A DNA stretch of 64,000 nt from Triops longicaudatus (lineage: Eukaryota > Arthropoda > Branchiopoda > Notostraca > Triopsidae): contig JAGQDJ010000076.1 in assembly GCA_022885665.1 (NCBI GenBank), forward strand, positions 124,001-188,000, given 5' to 3'. The notes under the pieces were generated by a model. It was not told the origin of the DNA. It did not search any database and saw nothing but the letters and a program-made list of their open reading frames with translations. Of the stretch, positions 1 through 33,594 are shown piece by piece (position 1 is the first letter of the stretch; every line of letters begins with the position of its first letter). The position numbers and the translations under genes are program-made.

Positions 1-1129
1 AGCGGCTGCTCTCAATGCACTCGAATACTTGCGGATTATGACAAGCAACAAGTGATCGACTTTCCGTTAGGGATGAACATTGGGGGAAAGCTTCCTAGTC
101 CCTGCCTTTTGTTTTCTCATGTGCGTTAACGAACGGGCGGTTTGTTACAGGAAACACAGTTAAACGTGCGTTTTGTGTTAAAAATGGGCTGTGCAACAAG
201 TTGGTTTTAATAGTAACTATGTCTCTGGACAGATTGCCCGTGTCCTAGCGTTGTCCACATTCACACATCTCGCCTAGTACAAAAGTTTCATTATTAGATG
301 TCATTTTTCGCTAATTTCTCTGTTGTGTTCAACAATGCATGCGGTATTTGTAAAATAAAGTAGAACTTCACTTATCCTAAGTGCGCCGTTCAGCTGAAAG
401 TAATGGGAAGGTTTGCGTGTGCACCAGTATATTGACATCTTATGCTTGCGTTTTAAATTTAGATCCTTTCAAACGTCATTGAACTATTAAGAGCAGGCAG
501 GTTTTGATGGACGAATAATAGCAACAAAATTAAATCCGGTAATTAACAGTGTTTGTAATTATTTGTGTTTTATCATAGTTATGGGATACGAAGTTAGGCA
601 TAAAAACCTCAACAACAAGTTCGTACGAAAAATACCATGTTGTGCACAAATTACCCAATCAGTACATCATATACAAACGTACAAAATTGAAAAATTTCAA
701 TGTCAAGATCTGAATAGAGAAGCAGGTCTGTTATAGGGAATGGTGCCATATATCAGTAGTGATGCAGATATATTATGGAAGATAAAAGATCAGTCTCATT
801 CCCTGTTAGCACTTGAACTGTTTCCGTGCATTTCCGACCACCAAACCACGTGGTCGCGATGCAAAGGGACGAAAATCCTCACTGCCCAAGTATTTTCAAA
901 GATTTTATGAGATTTTCCAACGCAGTAGTTGTCTGAAGCTTTTTTTACTGTTAAGAATACGTTTTCAAATTATTATGATTCAGGTAATATCTGCTTCTAC
1001 TTTTAGAAAAAGTTTCGCATTGAGATAACGAAAGTAACTTGACAATTCAAATTGCCCGCCTAAGCTATCGTATTGCACGGTTCGGCCCGCCTAATCGCTG
1101 TCAAGGCAGGCGATCCGCGCGATTTCGAT

Positions 1130-1164
1130 TCAGTTGTTAGTGTGAAACTATGCTGCTCGGACGT
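1130..1164 (+). promoter_or_regulatory. Candidate initiator plus downstream promoter element
   Basis: TCAGTT at 1130-1135 matches the arthropod initiator. Counting its A (1132) as +1, positions +28 to +33 (1159-1164) read GGACGT, a full match to the DPE consensus RGWYVT at the strict spacing the element needs. The preceding 100 bp are richer in CpG than the surroundings. A good donor, GTGAGT, begins at 1163, so a 31-base first exon is possible. If it is spliced to the acceptor at 9214 this would be a RhoGAP start site. The short exon would carry an upstream ATG (1150) that meets a stop soon after the junction. This is an inference from motifs only. Confidence 0.35.
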
Positions 1165-4100
1165 GAGTGTGTGGTGCTTAGAAACCTTTGACGGATTACC
1201 TTTCGTTTGATTTAACCCATGACGTTTTAGGACTAACAAAGGTAAACTACACCATACTGTTTACCCCTTTCAACCCCCTAGCAAGTCCAAAGAAGCAATT
1301 CAGGAAACTTTTGTGTACAGTGTAAGCAAAGTTGCATTGTTTAGGGAAGTAGGCGGACGGTCATGGCGGCTTGGTTGGGCATTTTGGGGCGGGAAGGAAA
1401 CAAACAAGCACTTGCTGCCCTCAACGTCTTCCCCTCTCTTCCCTTTTTATGCTTCTCAGTTCCTTTGCACAAACAGTCGATTGGGTTCTTTTATTACAGA
1501 AATAACGGCTCATTTCTCTGGACTCACTTCGTAATGACTTGCAACCCATCATCAATTCTGAACAAGTTCTGAGAAAAACTCAAGGCATGATTTAGAATTT
1601 CATCTTCGGGAGATGTCAGTGAGCTGCTAGTTTGAGACTAAGACTGCATGACTAAAGCAGTTTCAGATCCTATCTCTTTCACTTGTTCACTGTTGTGTGT
1701 TCTTTCTTTCCATTCTTATCTCTTTACTTTTGCAGTGAGTGTGTCTGTGAATGTGTGATACCACCTACAACGACTATCGAGAAAATGGATTCCTAGATGG
1801 ATTGAACTCCGAAACTTAGCAACCAATGGCCGAAAGCAAAACTACATTTCTAACGAAGGTAACGATACGCATCCTAACAAGAATAAGGCGCTCTATACAC
1901 AAAAAAAGGTTGGATACTTTCGTCTATAACGTCTCCCTCCCCCAGTTCCTCCCTCTGGCCTTTTTCTTCTTCTTGTTCAGTCTTGTCTTTGCTGTGGACG
2001 CTGGCACCTGATTCTTTATTCGCTTCCGTCATGCTTGGGAAAACATGACAAGGTGTTTTCAAATCAATCACGTACTTCATAAACAATAATGTTTTACATT
2101 CGCTACAGGTCTTAAAATTCGTCCCAAAAAGTGGCCACTAGCAAGGTAAAACTTGCTAAAACTGTCCATGACAACCTTTATGCATCCGTATTATCCCTAC
2201 TTTGGCAAGATTGGTAAGCCAATGAGCAAGAAAAAGCAACAGCATCAGCACCCAGTGGTTCTGCTATATTTTCCTTTGCTTTGCCCCAAAAGTCTCTTGG
2301 CATTCCACCTGGGCGAAAGCCTTTCTTTACAAGCGTGGGGCATAGCGTGTGTTCCAGGAGTTTCAGAAGTTTTTCTGGGCAAATTTGGAGGGGGCTGGCA
2401 CAAGCCAGAGCTTGGGCTCTTGGGCTATTTTGGCCTCTTTTTCCCCCGTGAGCCTGTGTGACCAGGACCAGGTTAAGGATAGGCATCTTTACAAGGGAAA
2501 CGGACAGGCAGTCCTCTCCGCCGTTTTATAAATGCATATATGTATATGAGGGGGGCCTGGGATTCACGCGAGAAAACAAGGAAACACTTTCGGCCGACTC
2601 GGTGGATCTAGATTGGCGAGGCTAGGGGGAAAATAATAAAAAAAACATTACCTTCTATAGGCAACATTGAAAACTTGTGCCTGAGCTATAGGCTTTTGTC
2701 CTTACAAAAGCCTGGGGTTTTGACTTTATCGGAACGGTCGGGGTGATAAAACCCCTGGACTTTATCTAATCAAGAGCTCTGAACTACAAAGTCCACAACT
2801 TTAGGGCGACGGTTGTTGTATGCATGTGTTGTATCTGTTGCCTATGTTTCCATGATTGCCTTGCGTTAATTAGCAGGAGAGTGAGCAATGCTCAAGAGAT
2901 TGCTCAATGCTCAGAAAACTTCCTAGTGGTTTCCATTTTTTATCTTTATTTATTTATTGCCGTGGAATGGAAGACGTTAAAACAAGCGGTGGGAAAACTC
3001 GTACTGAAACGGAAGAATTAGGCGCCACTCTCTGGGCTAGATTTTTAAAGTGGTTTCGAAACTACATTTATTTAATAGTTTTATCTGTTATTTGATTATT
3101 TTTGTTTCTTTCGTAATTCTTATTGCTTTGTTTATTTTCATTTTTATATTTACCTTGACAGTCAGCCGTTCATTGTTTGTCTTCAGTTACGTCATTTTTG
3201 TTTATTTGTTTTTATTCGTGTAACTCAATTTATTGTAAAAATAAAATACTGTTTTCTGAAACATGGTTGCTAAAAACTTATGTTTAGTCTATTTTTGTGT
3301 CTATTTGCTCTCCTTTTTAATTTTTTTTATTTCGTTAACTCCTTGACTATTTCAGACGGTTTGGTAACAATTTTCCTGCTGTGTAGTTTAATTGTTTGTA
3401 AAGATCTACTTTAATTTTCACCTATTAGTGATTGCATGCCCATTTGTCCTTAATCATCCATTTCTTTTTTTTTCTGTTTCTTCGGTAAACCAAGCTAACG
3501 CGCAGAAATAAGTTTTCTTACCTGCCGGTTTTTATGATGTCAAAGGGGTGTCTGCGCACACCGGGGTTTTGTGTGTTGGAGCCTGGAAATCTTGAGCATC
3601 TCAAATTACTGAGACGCGTAGTATTTGACAGGTTCCACCTGCCGTGAAAGGACTTAAGGACTGGGGGATGTTGGTTACGGTTTTCCAATCTCAGCTTCAC
3701 TCATCCTGTGTGTGTCAACTTGTACGCAGCTCTGCATTGCGGGAAAAACGCAAGGAAAGGGATAAAAGAGTGGGGTTAATATCTCCACCGCAAAGAAAAT
3801 CGGGTTAGCGCACGAAAGGAGGAGCGACAGGGAAATAGAAAGATCTTAGTCTAAACCTTAAGACAATCGTATGGTTTCTCTTTCTTTTCGACATTATTGT
3901 CATGTTTGTGATCGTTTGGGACGTGTTGTTGACTTCGGGCATCATGAAAAACAAACTCAACAGAAACTACAGCAGAAGGGAGATCGATGCCGGCGTGTCG
4001 CTTAGGTTAAGTTGGCCTCAGCTTCCGTATGTCTCTCTTTTTCACTCCCTCGGTCTGCCAGTTGCGTTGCCTAGTGTTGTGTCCGGGGCTATTGTTACGT

Positions 4101-5432
4101 TGAGCGTGTGAGCTGAACCTGTTCTAATTTTCCCATGGAGACTGTGTTCTTTGGTGCTTTCTCACTTTTGAACTTGTTCCCATGCCAACAAAGAAAGTCG
4201 TCAGTTGAGTGATCATTCCCAGTCAGGGGGTGAATTTTCACTCCCTCCTTTATTCATAGGGGTTAAACGTCCTAATGTTAGAACACTGAGTCGTAGCACC
4301 CCTTGCGCCTACCCAGTTTTTGCATTTATAAGTTGTACGGGGTGTGCTTCACCTCCTCTTGCAAAGAAAAAGGGGGAGGAAGAGGAGGCTGTAGTAAGCT
4401 CCATTATGCATCCATTGAAGCATGAAGCACACACACACTAGTGTAATCGCTCTTCAGCACGGGCATGTAGATAAAACGCATTCATGGACCGTGTACGTAT
4501 CCGTAAACACGTTCCGCCGTTTTGGCTGGTGGGAGCCAATCATCCAAAACAAGCAGCTATAAGAGTTTTTATGGTTAGTTGGGTTGGATGAGATTGAATT
4601 TTGAAAGGTAAACCAAAATAACACGCGTTTTAGGCAACTAATTCTTATATGTGCACTTGAACTGTCAGTTGGTACCAGCTGGATGAAATCAATTATAATT
4701 TGAAATACAATTATTAGCCTAGAACTTCATTCATGTGGATCACCTATTAAATTGTTAAATAAGGACACTTCGAACAAATAAGTGATAATTCACTTCCCAG
4801 TTCCAGTGAAGAAAAGCATCTTTTGAGACTTTCTTTATGCGAATTAGGAAGCTTCAAAGTTAGTTTCGTTAAGCATTCTTCAGTATTTTTTTAATATTAT
4901 CTAAGTCACCTTTATTAAAATTTAACTTAACATAATTTAAATAAATTCGTTAAAAATTCGGTACAGCGTTTTCAAAGGTGAATAAACTTGCAGTTATACT
5001 ACTTACTATACTTAAAATTATTTACAATTATATACTTGAAATTGATTCGGCGAGACTTTTATTTCCCTTTAGTACCTCTGCTCAAAGTAAAAGAGAAAAA
5101 AGTTTCCGTATTTAATTTAGTGGAAAGGTAGGGCAGTTAATGAGAAAGCGATTTGGGATATGACGTTTACGGAAAGGACAAGAAATGATGATTGATAAGT
5201 TGGATGGGCTTGGGGCATGAATGCGTAACAAAGGACAAAAGTGAACAAGACCGCGAGGACGCCAGTAAGTCGAGGAGAGAGGTATTGCAGTGAGTGGGGG
5301 GTAGGGAGAAGGGTATTGTGCAACTTTCCCCGGACGCGGATCTTTTGATGCGGAAGTTAATCGAAGAGCAAAAGTGTAGAAGTTCTTGAATTTTTAGAAC
5401 GTATTTGAAAGCGAGGGGGAGACGTGACGAAT

Positions 5433-5435
<3 letters not shown>

Positions 5436-5499
<64 letters not shown>
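5436..5499. repeat. (AG)32 dinucleotide microsatellite
   Basis: Sixty-four bases of uninterrupted AG. On the minus strand it gives serine-leucine runs in translation, which are artefacts. It is a polypurine tract of the kind bound by GAGA-type factors in arthropods, but nothing here shows a regulatory use. Confidence 0.95.
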
Positions 5500-5502
<3 letters not shown>

Positions 5503-5824
5503 CGGACAGCTTAGGATAAAAAAGTTGACCGGCAACCGCGTTTCCCAATGAGGCAATCACTCACAAGGTGGATGTGGAAAGATTTACCAAAGCGTACCCA
5601 AATTGATTAGAACCGGCCAAGATAGTGATAAATGCTCATCGGGTATTTCTTTGGGTACACTACGCTAGAAGCATCGTCTACCAGTTCACCTGAAACGCTG
5701 TCGTGGTTTGTGCGTTAAAAAGTGACGCACAGTCTCCTCTTTATTTAGTTCCCGAGTCGAGTTACTCTGGTGCATAGCTGACAGTCTTTCGGGATGCTCC
5801 GATTTGTGATAGGTTACAAGCAGT

Positions 5825-5858
5825 TATATAAACTTTTTCTTTCTCAAGTAGCTCAGTT
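5825..5858 (+). promoter_or_regulatory. Candidate TATA plus initiator promoter
   Basis: TATATAA at 5825-5831 is followed by TCAGTT at 5853-5858. The distance from the first T of the TATA box to the initiator A is 30 bases, the standard spacing. No coding exon follows for 3.3 kb, so it could serve an alternative non-coding 5' exon of the RhoGAP gene, or be chance. Confidence 0.25.
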
Positions 5859-8800
5859 TAGTTCCTAGTGGCTGTGAGCGTTTGCGTTGCATAGCCTTCG
5901 ACCAAGGAAAAGCGTTTAACCAGATTCGTTTAACGCGGACCAAAGCCCTTTTGCTTCTACTTTACCTGAAGTCACTTAGATTTGTCGTATCCGTTTTTGC
6001 AGTTTCAATGACGCATATTCTCCCATTTATGAGCAGCGAACAAGCGTAGATATGTATGAGGAATTTTCTTCCAGGATTAGCTAGAGTATTCTTGCAGTTC
6101 ATTGTAAAATATCGTTTCAGACGCTTATTAGAAAATTCTCGCCTGTAGATAAAGGGTCAAGGCAAAGAATGCTCTCTTTTTCTCAACCTAGTGTACTCTA
6201 CTCTGCTTCACTGAAAAATTGCCTCGATCTAAAATAGCAAAATCGTTGTCTTGCCTTATCCGAAAGTGTATCAACTTTAACTGCGATATAAAGTCTGTCC
6301 CTTAGTCTGTTCCACTGTTGCGTACTGTAGAGACAGCAAAACTGTATTGCTTGTGCTGTGGAATTTGCGAGAATAAAAGGAATTTTTTTATGTACTGCAG
6401 TAGCCATTTCATCCGGTTACAAGAGGACCGAACCTTATGCTTGGTAGAAGAATAGTCTGACAGTTCGGAAAAAGACACGCAAATATCATGCTTAGCAGGG
6501 TCGGCAATCTTTGCCACTTCCTGGTCCTGAAGAAGGCATGTGAGTTGGCTGCAGGACGGATCATGGCATGTGAGGGGACTATGGACCAGATTTATTAATT
6601 CCAAAGTTAAATTATATTCAACATCCAACGAACAAACTCAGCGGATTTTTTGTAGACAATCTTTTTTTTTATTAAGATTACTCTTGACTTGTAAAAGAAC
6701 TACAAAATTTGTTTGACAGTTGTTCCGTATCAGATGCAGTTTTTCGCGTGAGGAATGCGGGCCGTAGGTTGCCGACTCGTCAATGCATAGGCCTAAATTG
6801 AAAATTGGGTAAAAACAGCCAATAAGTGTAGCGTAATTCGAAATTTGTCATGCACGTAAATGTTGTCAATCCACGTGTATGTTATTCTTTACTTAACTTT
6901 CCATAAAAGTGTACGAAGAGTGAACTCCACTTTTCAGTCAAAAATTCTTTTGGAAAAGGACAAATTTGCTTTATACGGTGTTGAAAATGGCTTAAGTAAT
7001 TCGAAGAGGGAGCTGCGGACCAGAGTGGGGACCGAGGTGCGAAAAAGTAGCGGCTTTCGGGCATGTGAAATGTTTTGAAAAAAAAGGGGGTTGCGAGACG
7101 GATCTCTTGCGGTGTCGGAATTTTGGCCTGCTTTTTGTTCCGCGTGTCTGTCAAGGCACTGTGGCAGGCTTTCATTATAGCATTAAGAGTGTTGTAATTG
7201 AGGCAGCTCAATTGAAACACAAAACTCTTCAACTCGCCTCCTTGATGAGTAACTTGTTCGTGTTGTATACTTCTAACACACACAACATCGCAGTCCGAAA
7301 ACTCGCGGGCATCGAGGCTTAAACTGCTTAAACGCCGAGGGGTCTGCTTTTTTTGTGTCGGGAGGGTCCAGGCTGACGTCACAAACACACATGGATGTTA
7401 TTTATTTATAAAGTAAGTGGGAAAGGGATTAGGATAACATAGCAATCTGCTCGATGTGGATAGTAAACTGGGCTCGAATAACCGGACATAAGCATAACAT
7501 GTCTTTTTTTTAAGGTCAGAACCATCTTTTCCTTCGTTTTTAGCACCTAATACCAATTGTGTTTACTCGGTACCCTTCTCTCAGTTTAGGACCATACCCT
7601 ATCACTCCTGCCACCTCAACCGAGTCATTAAAATAAACCTTTTTGCTCTATCAACTTGCCAGTTGCCGTCCACAGAGTTCTATTCATAAAATCTTGGCGT
7701 TCTTTTTCGAATTCTACCGTCAAATTTCATCTATTCAAAACAGCAGTGTAGCAAGCTTTAGCTTTTAGGTTGCTCAAAGATTAGGAAAACTTAGAAAATA
7801 AAAATAAATTTTTATAGAAAAATAAATCATTTGGTGATAGTGTGAGGCTCGAAACTACAAAGTTTTCAAGAAATGGTTGCGTAAAAGTCGTGGCCACACA
7901 GAAAAATTTAAAATAGGTTGTAAGAAAAATAACCTTTGATCAGCGAGTTTTTACAAAAGCTCGTATCACGCAGTTTACAAAGGCACCTTTTGCGTCGTTA
8001 AGTCGGACAGAAGAAATCTTTTTAGCTTAATCATGTTGTCTTAAAAGGTAGATAGTGGAACGGTGATTAGGATGGCGCAGTGTGGGGTAGTTTAATTAGG
8101 TCGGGAAATGAGAAAAATGGGAAGGTGAGAAGGAAGGGACGCGGGAAACTATGGGAAAAGGTGTAAGTAGGAGGATGGAAGGGGTCAAGTTCACAAGTTT
8201 TTTTCTGTTGCTTGTTACATTCTTGTCTAGTAATGAGAACAAGTTAAGTTTTTATGCATGTGTAACACGTTGCGAGAAAAAAAGTATGAGAAGACGAATC
8301 GCTCCGCCACAAGGAGAAGAGTTTTGGGATTTTCGGATACAAGTTGTAAAAGCTGTTGGGCTTGCAAAGCGTTACAGGGAAGATTGCCTTAGGTCATTAG
8401 GATGCTGAAATCCAAGGCGGGAAAATGCCCCAACTATATAAAAGGTGTCCAAAGTGTACGATGACTAAGGATCGGGGAAAAGGGGATCGTGACTTTTGCG
8501 ATTGTATTATAAAGAGGGGGACATAGCAACCCCAAAGTTTACCCTCTTTATGTCCTCCCTGTACTCTTTTTTTTTCGCGCTCTCTGTCCCCCTCCGCTTC
8601 GCGAAGGAAGCAATGAAAAAAAGAAAAGCGTGACTCACATGATTCAGCGCTCGTTGTTACAATGTCTGATTACAGTTATTTAGCGTACACTTACTTTGGC
8701 GACACATAAACTTGATGCAAAAAAGTCATGGAGTTACGTGTGGTTTGTATCGCGACCCCACCAATCCTCCTTTAAGGGGTACCATTTTCCCCATATTTTT

Positions 8801-9220
8801 TTTCTCATGAACCTATTATCAAAACCTTTGTCATTTTATTCTTATTTATTATACTATTTATTTCTATTCATTTTCAATTTCTTGCATATTTGTCCTTTAT
8901 TTGTGTATTTTTATCTTGTTATTTTTGACGATTTTTCATCACATAGACTTCAGCTTGCTGACGTTAAACTTGTCTTTTAAGACATTCATTAAGCTATTGA
9001 TTGAACGTAGTAAGGAGGTCTAGGGTATTTATTTATTTATTAATGGTGGAGAAGAGGTACATGGCTCGCCAAAAGGTTTTTAACCCCGTGTCCAGAGGGC
9101 TTTTAAAAGAGTTATTGTAAGAAATTGGAATGTTTTAATTGGTTGGAATGAGGTCTGTGAAATGAAGGTTCATGATCACATTTTGTTTTTTCGTCTCTTT
9201 GTTTCCCTATGCAGGCTGTC

Positions 9221-29977
<20,757 letters not shown>

Positions 29978-30024
29978 CAGAAAATGCGGACAATCTTGTC
30001 TTAAGAAAGAAAGAAAACGAAACG

Positions 30025-30030
30025 AATAAA
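30025..30030 (+). terminator. Polyadenylation signal AATAAA of the RhoGAP gene
   Basis: AATAAA lies 48 bases after the stop codon and is the first such hexamer downstream. It is followed by GT- and T-rich sequence within 40 bases. Confidence 0.6.
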
Positions 30031-31202
30031 TTTAGTTTGGCGCTCTTCGTTGAACCGAATGCTTAATATTTGTAGATTAGAATATTGATATCGTGGCGAG
30101 TTTACAGTTTATTATATCTGAATTGTATAAATAGTGATTTTTTGCTATTTTTTATTGAAATCCCTTAAGACATAAGGTTTGTGTACAGCATGAGATACAT
30201 AACCTGCATTGGACTGTGATCAGAGAAATTGGGAGGCTTGCGGGGAAAATGTTGTCCGTTGGATTCAAATATTGTTTGTGAATTCTTGTTGGCATGGTCA
30301 ATTACCCATGACAAAAAAAGCTCACGCTTATTGTATGAATTGCTTATAGTGAATGCATCAAAGTCGTTGATTGTCATATATGTTGCCGCTGCAACGTTTT
30401 GGGTCAAGTGAATGCGTAAAAAATACAGCGACCTTACAACATCTCATAATTTTATAATTTTATTGTTGGAGCTTTTTTTTACTAATGTTATTTCTGACAA
30501 AGCATATCATGGCTCTGGAAGGGACAAACCCATAGTTAAAACAATGTCTCGCAATAGTGGGTAATCGATTACGGTTCTTTAATACCTACGCTTGAGCGTT
30601 GGGCCCCCGCTTACAATGTTAGTATTAAATAGGATTAATTCAGAAGGATAGACGCACATGAACAGTTGCGAATTTCTTTAATTCGCATTTATTTAATTCA
30701 ACCATGTTTGCAAACAATTCAGGCACGTCAAACGGTGTAACCTAAAGAATAAGGATGAAGTATTGAAGAACGTCCGCTTTTAAGTAATTCGGATACATTT
30801 CAGGAGACATACAGAGGAGGTATTCAGAAGCTGAAGGAGGGTGAGATCTGTCCTTCGGGGCCGATGGCAGAAGTAAAGTGACGCTCTCCAACTCCCCCTC
30901 CGTCCCCTAAGCATGATTTGAGCCCTTTTAGGGATTTTTACCACGTTAGCGTAAAGGCAACAAAACAAAATCAAAAATATATTATAAAATAAAAAGCTTC
31001 TGTTCTTTTAGTGAGAAAAAAGTTGGTAAACTCTTATTTATTCTTCCATTACATACTTGTTAGTCGCATTTCTTTACATTGTCATAATGCTAGTACTAAA
31101 TGCTTCGAAACGCTGCTTTCTTTATTCAGCTTATAAACGCTTGCTCGAATGAAGAAACTCAGTTTACTTATCTTATCAATTTTACCAAGGAAATTAAACT
31201 AT

Positions 31203-31241
<39 letters not shown>

Positions 31242-32323
31242 GTGTATGTCCTTAAAGGACTCGCCGAGCTAAATATTATGCTTGAATGATGTACTTATTC
31301 TTAGTCAATACTTGCACAATTCAGAAGTTTTATTTACATTTATTTTACCTAAAAAAAACATGTGATTTCAAACTTCGCTATCTTTCACTTTAAAAGTGAT
31401 TGGTTTGAGCCTCATCACCGCATAATGAAGGTTGGTCAACCTCGAGAGGCTCTTGGACCTCTGATTCGCTTAGCACAAAATTTTTCATTGACGCCATATA
31501 CGAAAAAATGCGAAAGGGTGTCAAGGGAAGTTTGAAAAACGGATACTCGTCATTTCGTGATTTACGCATCAATATTTTGCTTTAAAGAACATTTTGTAAT
31601 GAGCGGAATGAAATATTAAAATGCGTTGCTTGTAAGAACTTTCAAAATTTAGTCCCCTGCAGCGGTTTTCCAGGTTGGTTATTAAAAAAAAATCCTTACG
31701 TTCTCAATGTTTGTGGCGTGGTTTTCGCATTGTGTCATCGACAGGGTAGAGTATTTAAAGAATTGTAAAAAAAATGTCATGTTATGTTTTCTAATGTTTC
31801 TCGTTGACTGCTGCGTTTAAATTTTCGATCTTTCCCTCGCAATTTGCAATCTGTATGTGTACACGCATCCTCCTTTTGGTTGACAATTTTATTTTCCCTT
31901 TGAAATTCTTTCAGTGGCTATTCCAGTAAACACATGATAAAAACAAATACATTTTGATTCGCTTCACACTATTAGTTAGGAGCTATTTGGTTCTCAGATT
32001 TACAACTTCTGCGAGTGTCGTAACCCATTATGTGAACAGAAAATAGTTAAAAGTGAGAACGGCAGAACCGCAGAAACACATGTATCCGAAAAACTCACTG
32101 CACGTGGACACAAACTGAGAAAAGGCTGTATAACGTTCGTTTTCTGAAGTAACTACCAGTTTTATATTGCAACAGGTTGACGGATCGACATTTTTAGACG
32201 TCACAAAAAAGGTTTCGGTATACGTGCAAGTGCAGTTACTGTCACCACGAGAACTTATATAACTTCGTGTGCAGGCTGTATCGGAAAGCACTTTTTGTCT
32301 CCACTTGTTTCGCATGAAGAGCG
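30031..32323. other. Intergenic region between RhoGAP and the tubulin-like gene
   Basis: No coding exon recognised. It contains a 30-base A run (31209-31238) and several shorter A tracts. The short frames on both strands have no recognisable domain or codon pattern. Confidence 0.6.
31209..31238. repeat. A30 homopolymer
   Basis: Uninterrupted run of 30 A in intergenic sequence. No flanking direct repeat or element body was noticed. Confidence 0.9.
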
Positions 32324-32360
32324 TATATAAAGGAGTGTCATAGTGGGTTTTTTGTCAGTT
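32324..32360 (+). promoter_or_regulatory. TATA plus initiator core promoter of the tubulin-like gene
   Basis: TATATAA at 32324-32330 and the initiator TCAGTT at 32355-32360 are 33 bases apart measured to the initiator A (32357). The predicted 5' leader is 55 bases and reaches the ATG at 32412. Position, orientation and spacing fit a focused arthropod promoter. Confidence 0.65.
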
Positions 32361-32411
32361 ACGGAGCTTTTTCCTTGGTATCCAACTCTTCCCACATTTC
32401 GCTCTTCCAAC

Positions 32412-33250
32412 ATGGTGAGTAGGTACTTATCCTCGTAGAGTTTATGAATTGATTGTTGCTTTACAGCGTGAATGCATCTCCATCCACATCGGGCAAACTG
32501 GTATCCAGATTGGAAACTCCTGCTGGGAGCTCCATTGCCACGAGCATGGAATTCGGCCAGATGGAACAATGGACACTAAACGCCTGAATGACGAATCTTT
32601 TACCACCTTTTTCCAAGAAATTGACAACAACCATTATGTCCCCAGGCCTGTTTTGGTCGACTTGGAGCCTTCAGTAATAGGTAAATTAAACAACTGTTCA
32701 ATACAAGCTACTTTTGTTAAGCTTGAGCTAAAAAAAAACTGACCGTCTTTCCTTTGTAGATTCCATTCGAATTAGCCCCTACAAGCAGCTTTTCCATCCT
32801 GAGCAGCTTATATCAGGCAAGGAAGACGCAGCCAACAATTACGCCCGAGGGCATTATACTGTGGGTAAGGAAGTTATCGAATCCGTAATGGATCGGATAA
32901 GGAAGCTGGCAGATCAATGCACTGGCCTGCAAGGATTTCTAATTTTTAACTTTTTCGGGGGTGGAACAGGGTCAGGTTTCACGTCCCTGCTGGACGAACG
33001 GTTGACTTTGGACTGCGGTAATAAGTCCAAGCTTCAGTTCGCCATCTACCCTGCCCCTCAAGTAGCCACAGCTGTCGTGGAACCGTGCAATGCCGTCTTG
33101 ACTACGCATTCTACTTTAGAGCACGTGGATTGCGCGTTTATAGTTGACAACGAAGCCGGTCACAGTCGGTCGTTGGTAGTTAATTCCCAATTTGAAGCCG
33201 GTCGGGCACCAGTCGATGAATTGGATAGACCGCTTGGTCTGAGATTCTAG
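32412..33250 (+). CDS. Alpha-tubulin-like protein, truncated to the N-terminal GTP-binding half
   Basis: Exons 32412-32414 (ATG only, the classic first tubulin exon), 32467-32680 and 32760-33250; 235 aa against about 450 for alpha-tubulin. It starts MRECISIHIGQTGIQIGN, has the tubulin signature GGGTGSG at 139-145, the HPEQLISGKEDAANNYARG loop and YPAPQ, so the nucleotide-binding core is nearly complete. Homology stops at VDNEA (residue 205); the last 30 residues are unrelated and end at TAG. Missing are the core helix with catalytic Glu254, the M-loop and the acidic tail, so it cannot polymerise normally. Several positions differ from canonical alpha-tubulin, including a shorter loop around Lys40. 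I found no further tubulin exon before the polyA signal. Either a diverging truncated paralogue or a pseudogene with an intact 5' half; promoter and splice sites are intact. Confidence 0.7.
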
Positions 33251-33464
33251 AAATCTACGTTAAGCGCTCCCTCAAAACGCAAGGACGCTGTAATCGATGA
33301 GACGACCTGGGCGATGAGACTGTTCAAATTGAGGTATGTAGGGCGCTCTACCTGCAAGTTACGTCGGCATATGTCGTAGATGGCTATCTATGACATATAT
33401 TGTTTTAATTAAAGCTGTTTTTAGCATTGTTGTTTCTTACTGTATGGCTGTTTCATTTTAATGG

Positions 33465-33470
33465 AATAAA
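33465..33470 (+). terminator. Polyadenylation signal AATAAA of the tubulin-like gene
   Basis: AATAAA lies 215 bases after the TAG, followed by GTTG-rich sequence. Its presence suggests the 3' end of the transcription unit persists even though the C-terminal tubulin coding sequence does not. Confidence 0.5.
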
Positions 33471-33594
33471 GAATGTTGCGCAGATCCGCAAGATACACCT
33501 CTTGTCTTTTACCTGTTAACTTAAGTATCGATTCGCGTGGAACTACTAGCTACAGGAGACTCGGGTCAAAAGTAACGTGACGCGAATGTTACAA

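Larger units (their letters stand above)
1..9214. other. Region upstream of the RhoGAP coding exons, no coding exon recognised
   Basis: No reading frame here shows a known domain or splices convincingly to a neighbour. The short frames are scattered over both strands with low-complexity translations. The first RhoGAP coding exon is preceded by a splice acceptor at 9213-9214, so at least one non-coding 5' exon of that gene must lie in this region or further upstream. Candidate start sites are listed at 1130 and 5825. The rest is moderately AT-rich single-copy-looking sequence with one long GA microsatellite. Confidence 0.6.

Noticed and set aside
5167..5560. Minus-strand frames with long serine-leucine runs
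   Set aside because: They are translations of the (AG)32 microsatellite; no codon bias or domain outside it.
6882..7388. 168-codon minus-strand frame
   Set aside because: No recognisable domain, no promoter or polyA context, composition like the surrounding non-coding DNA.
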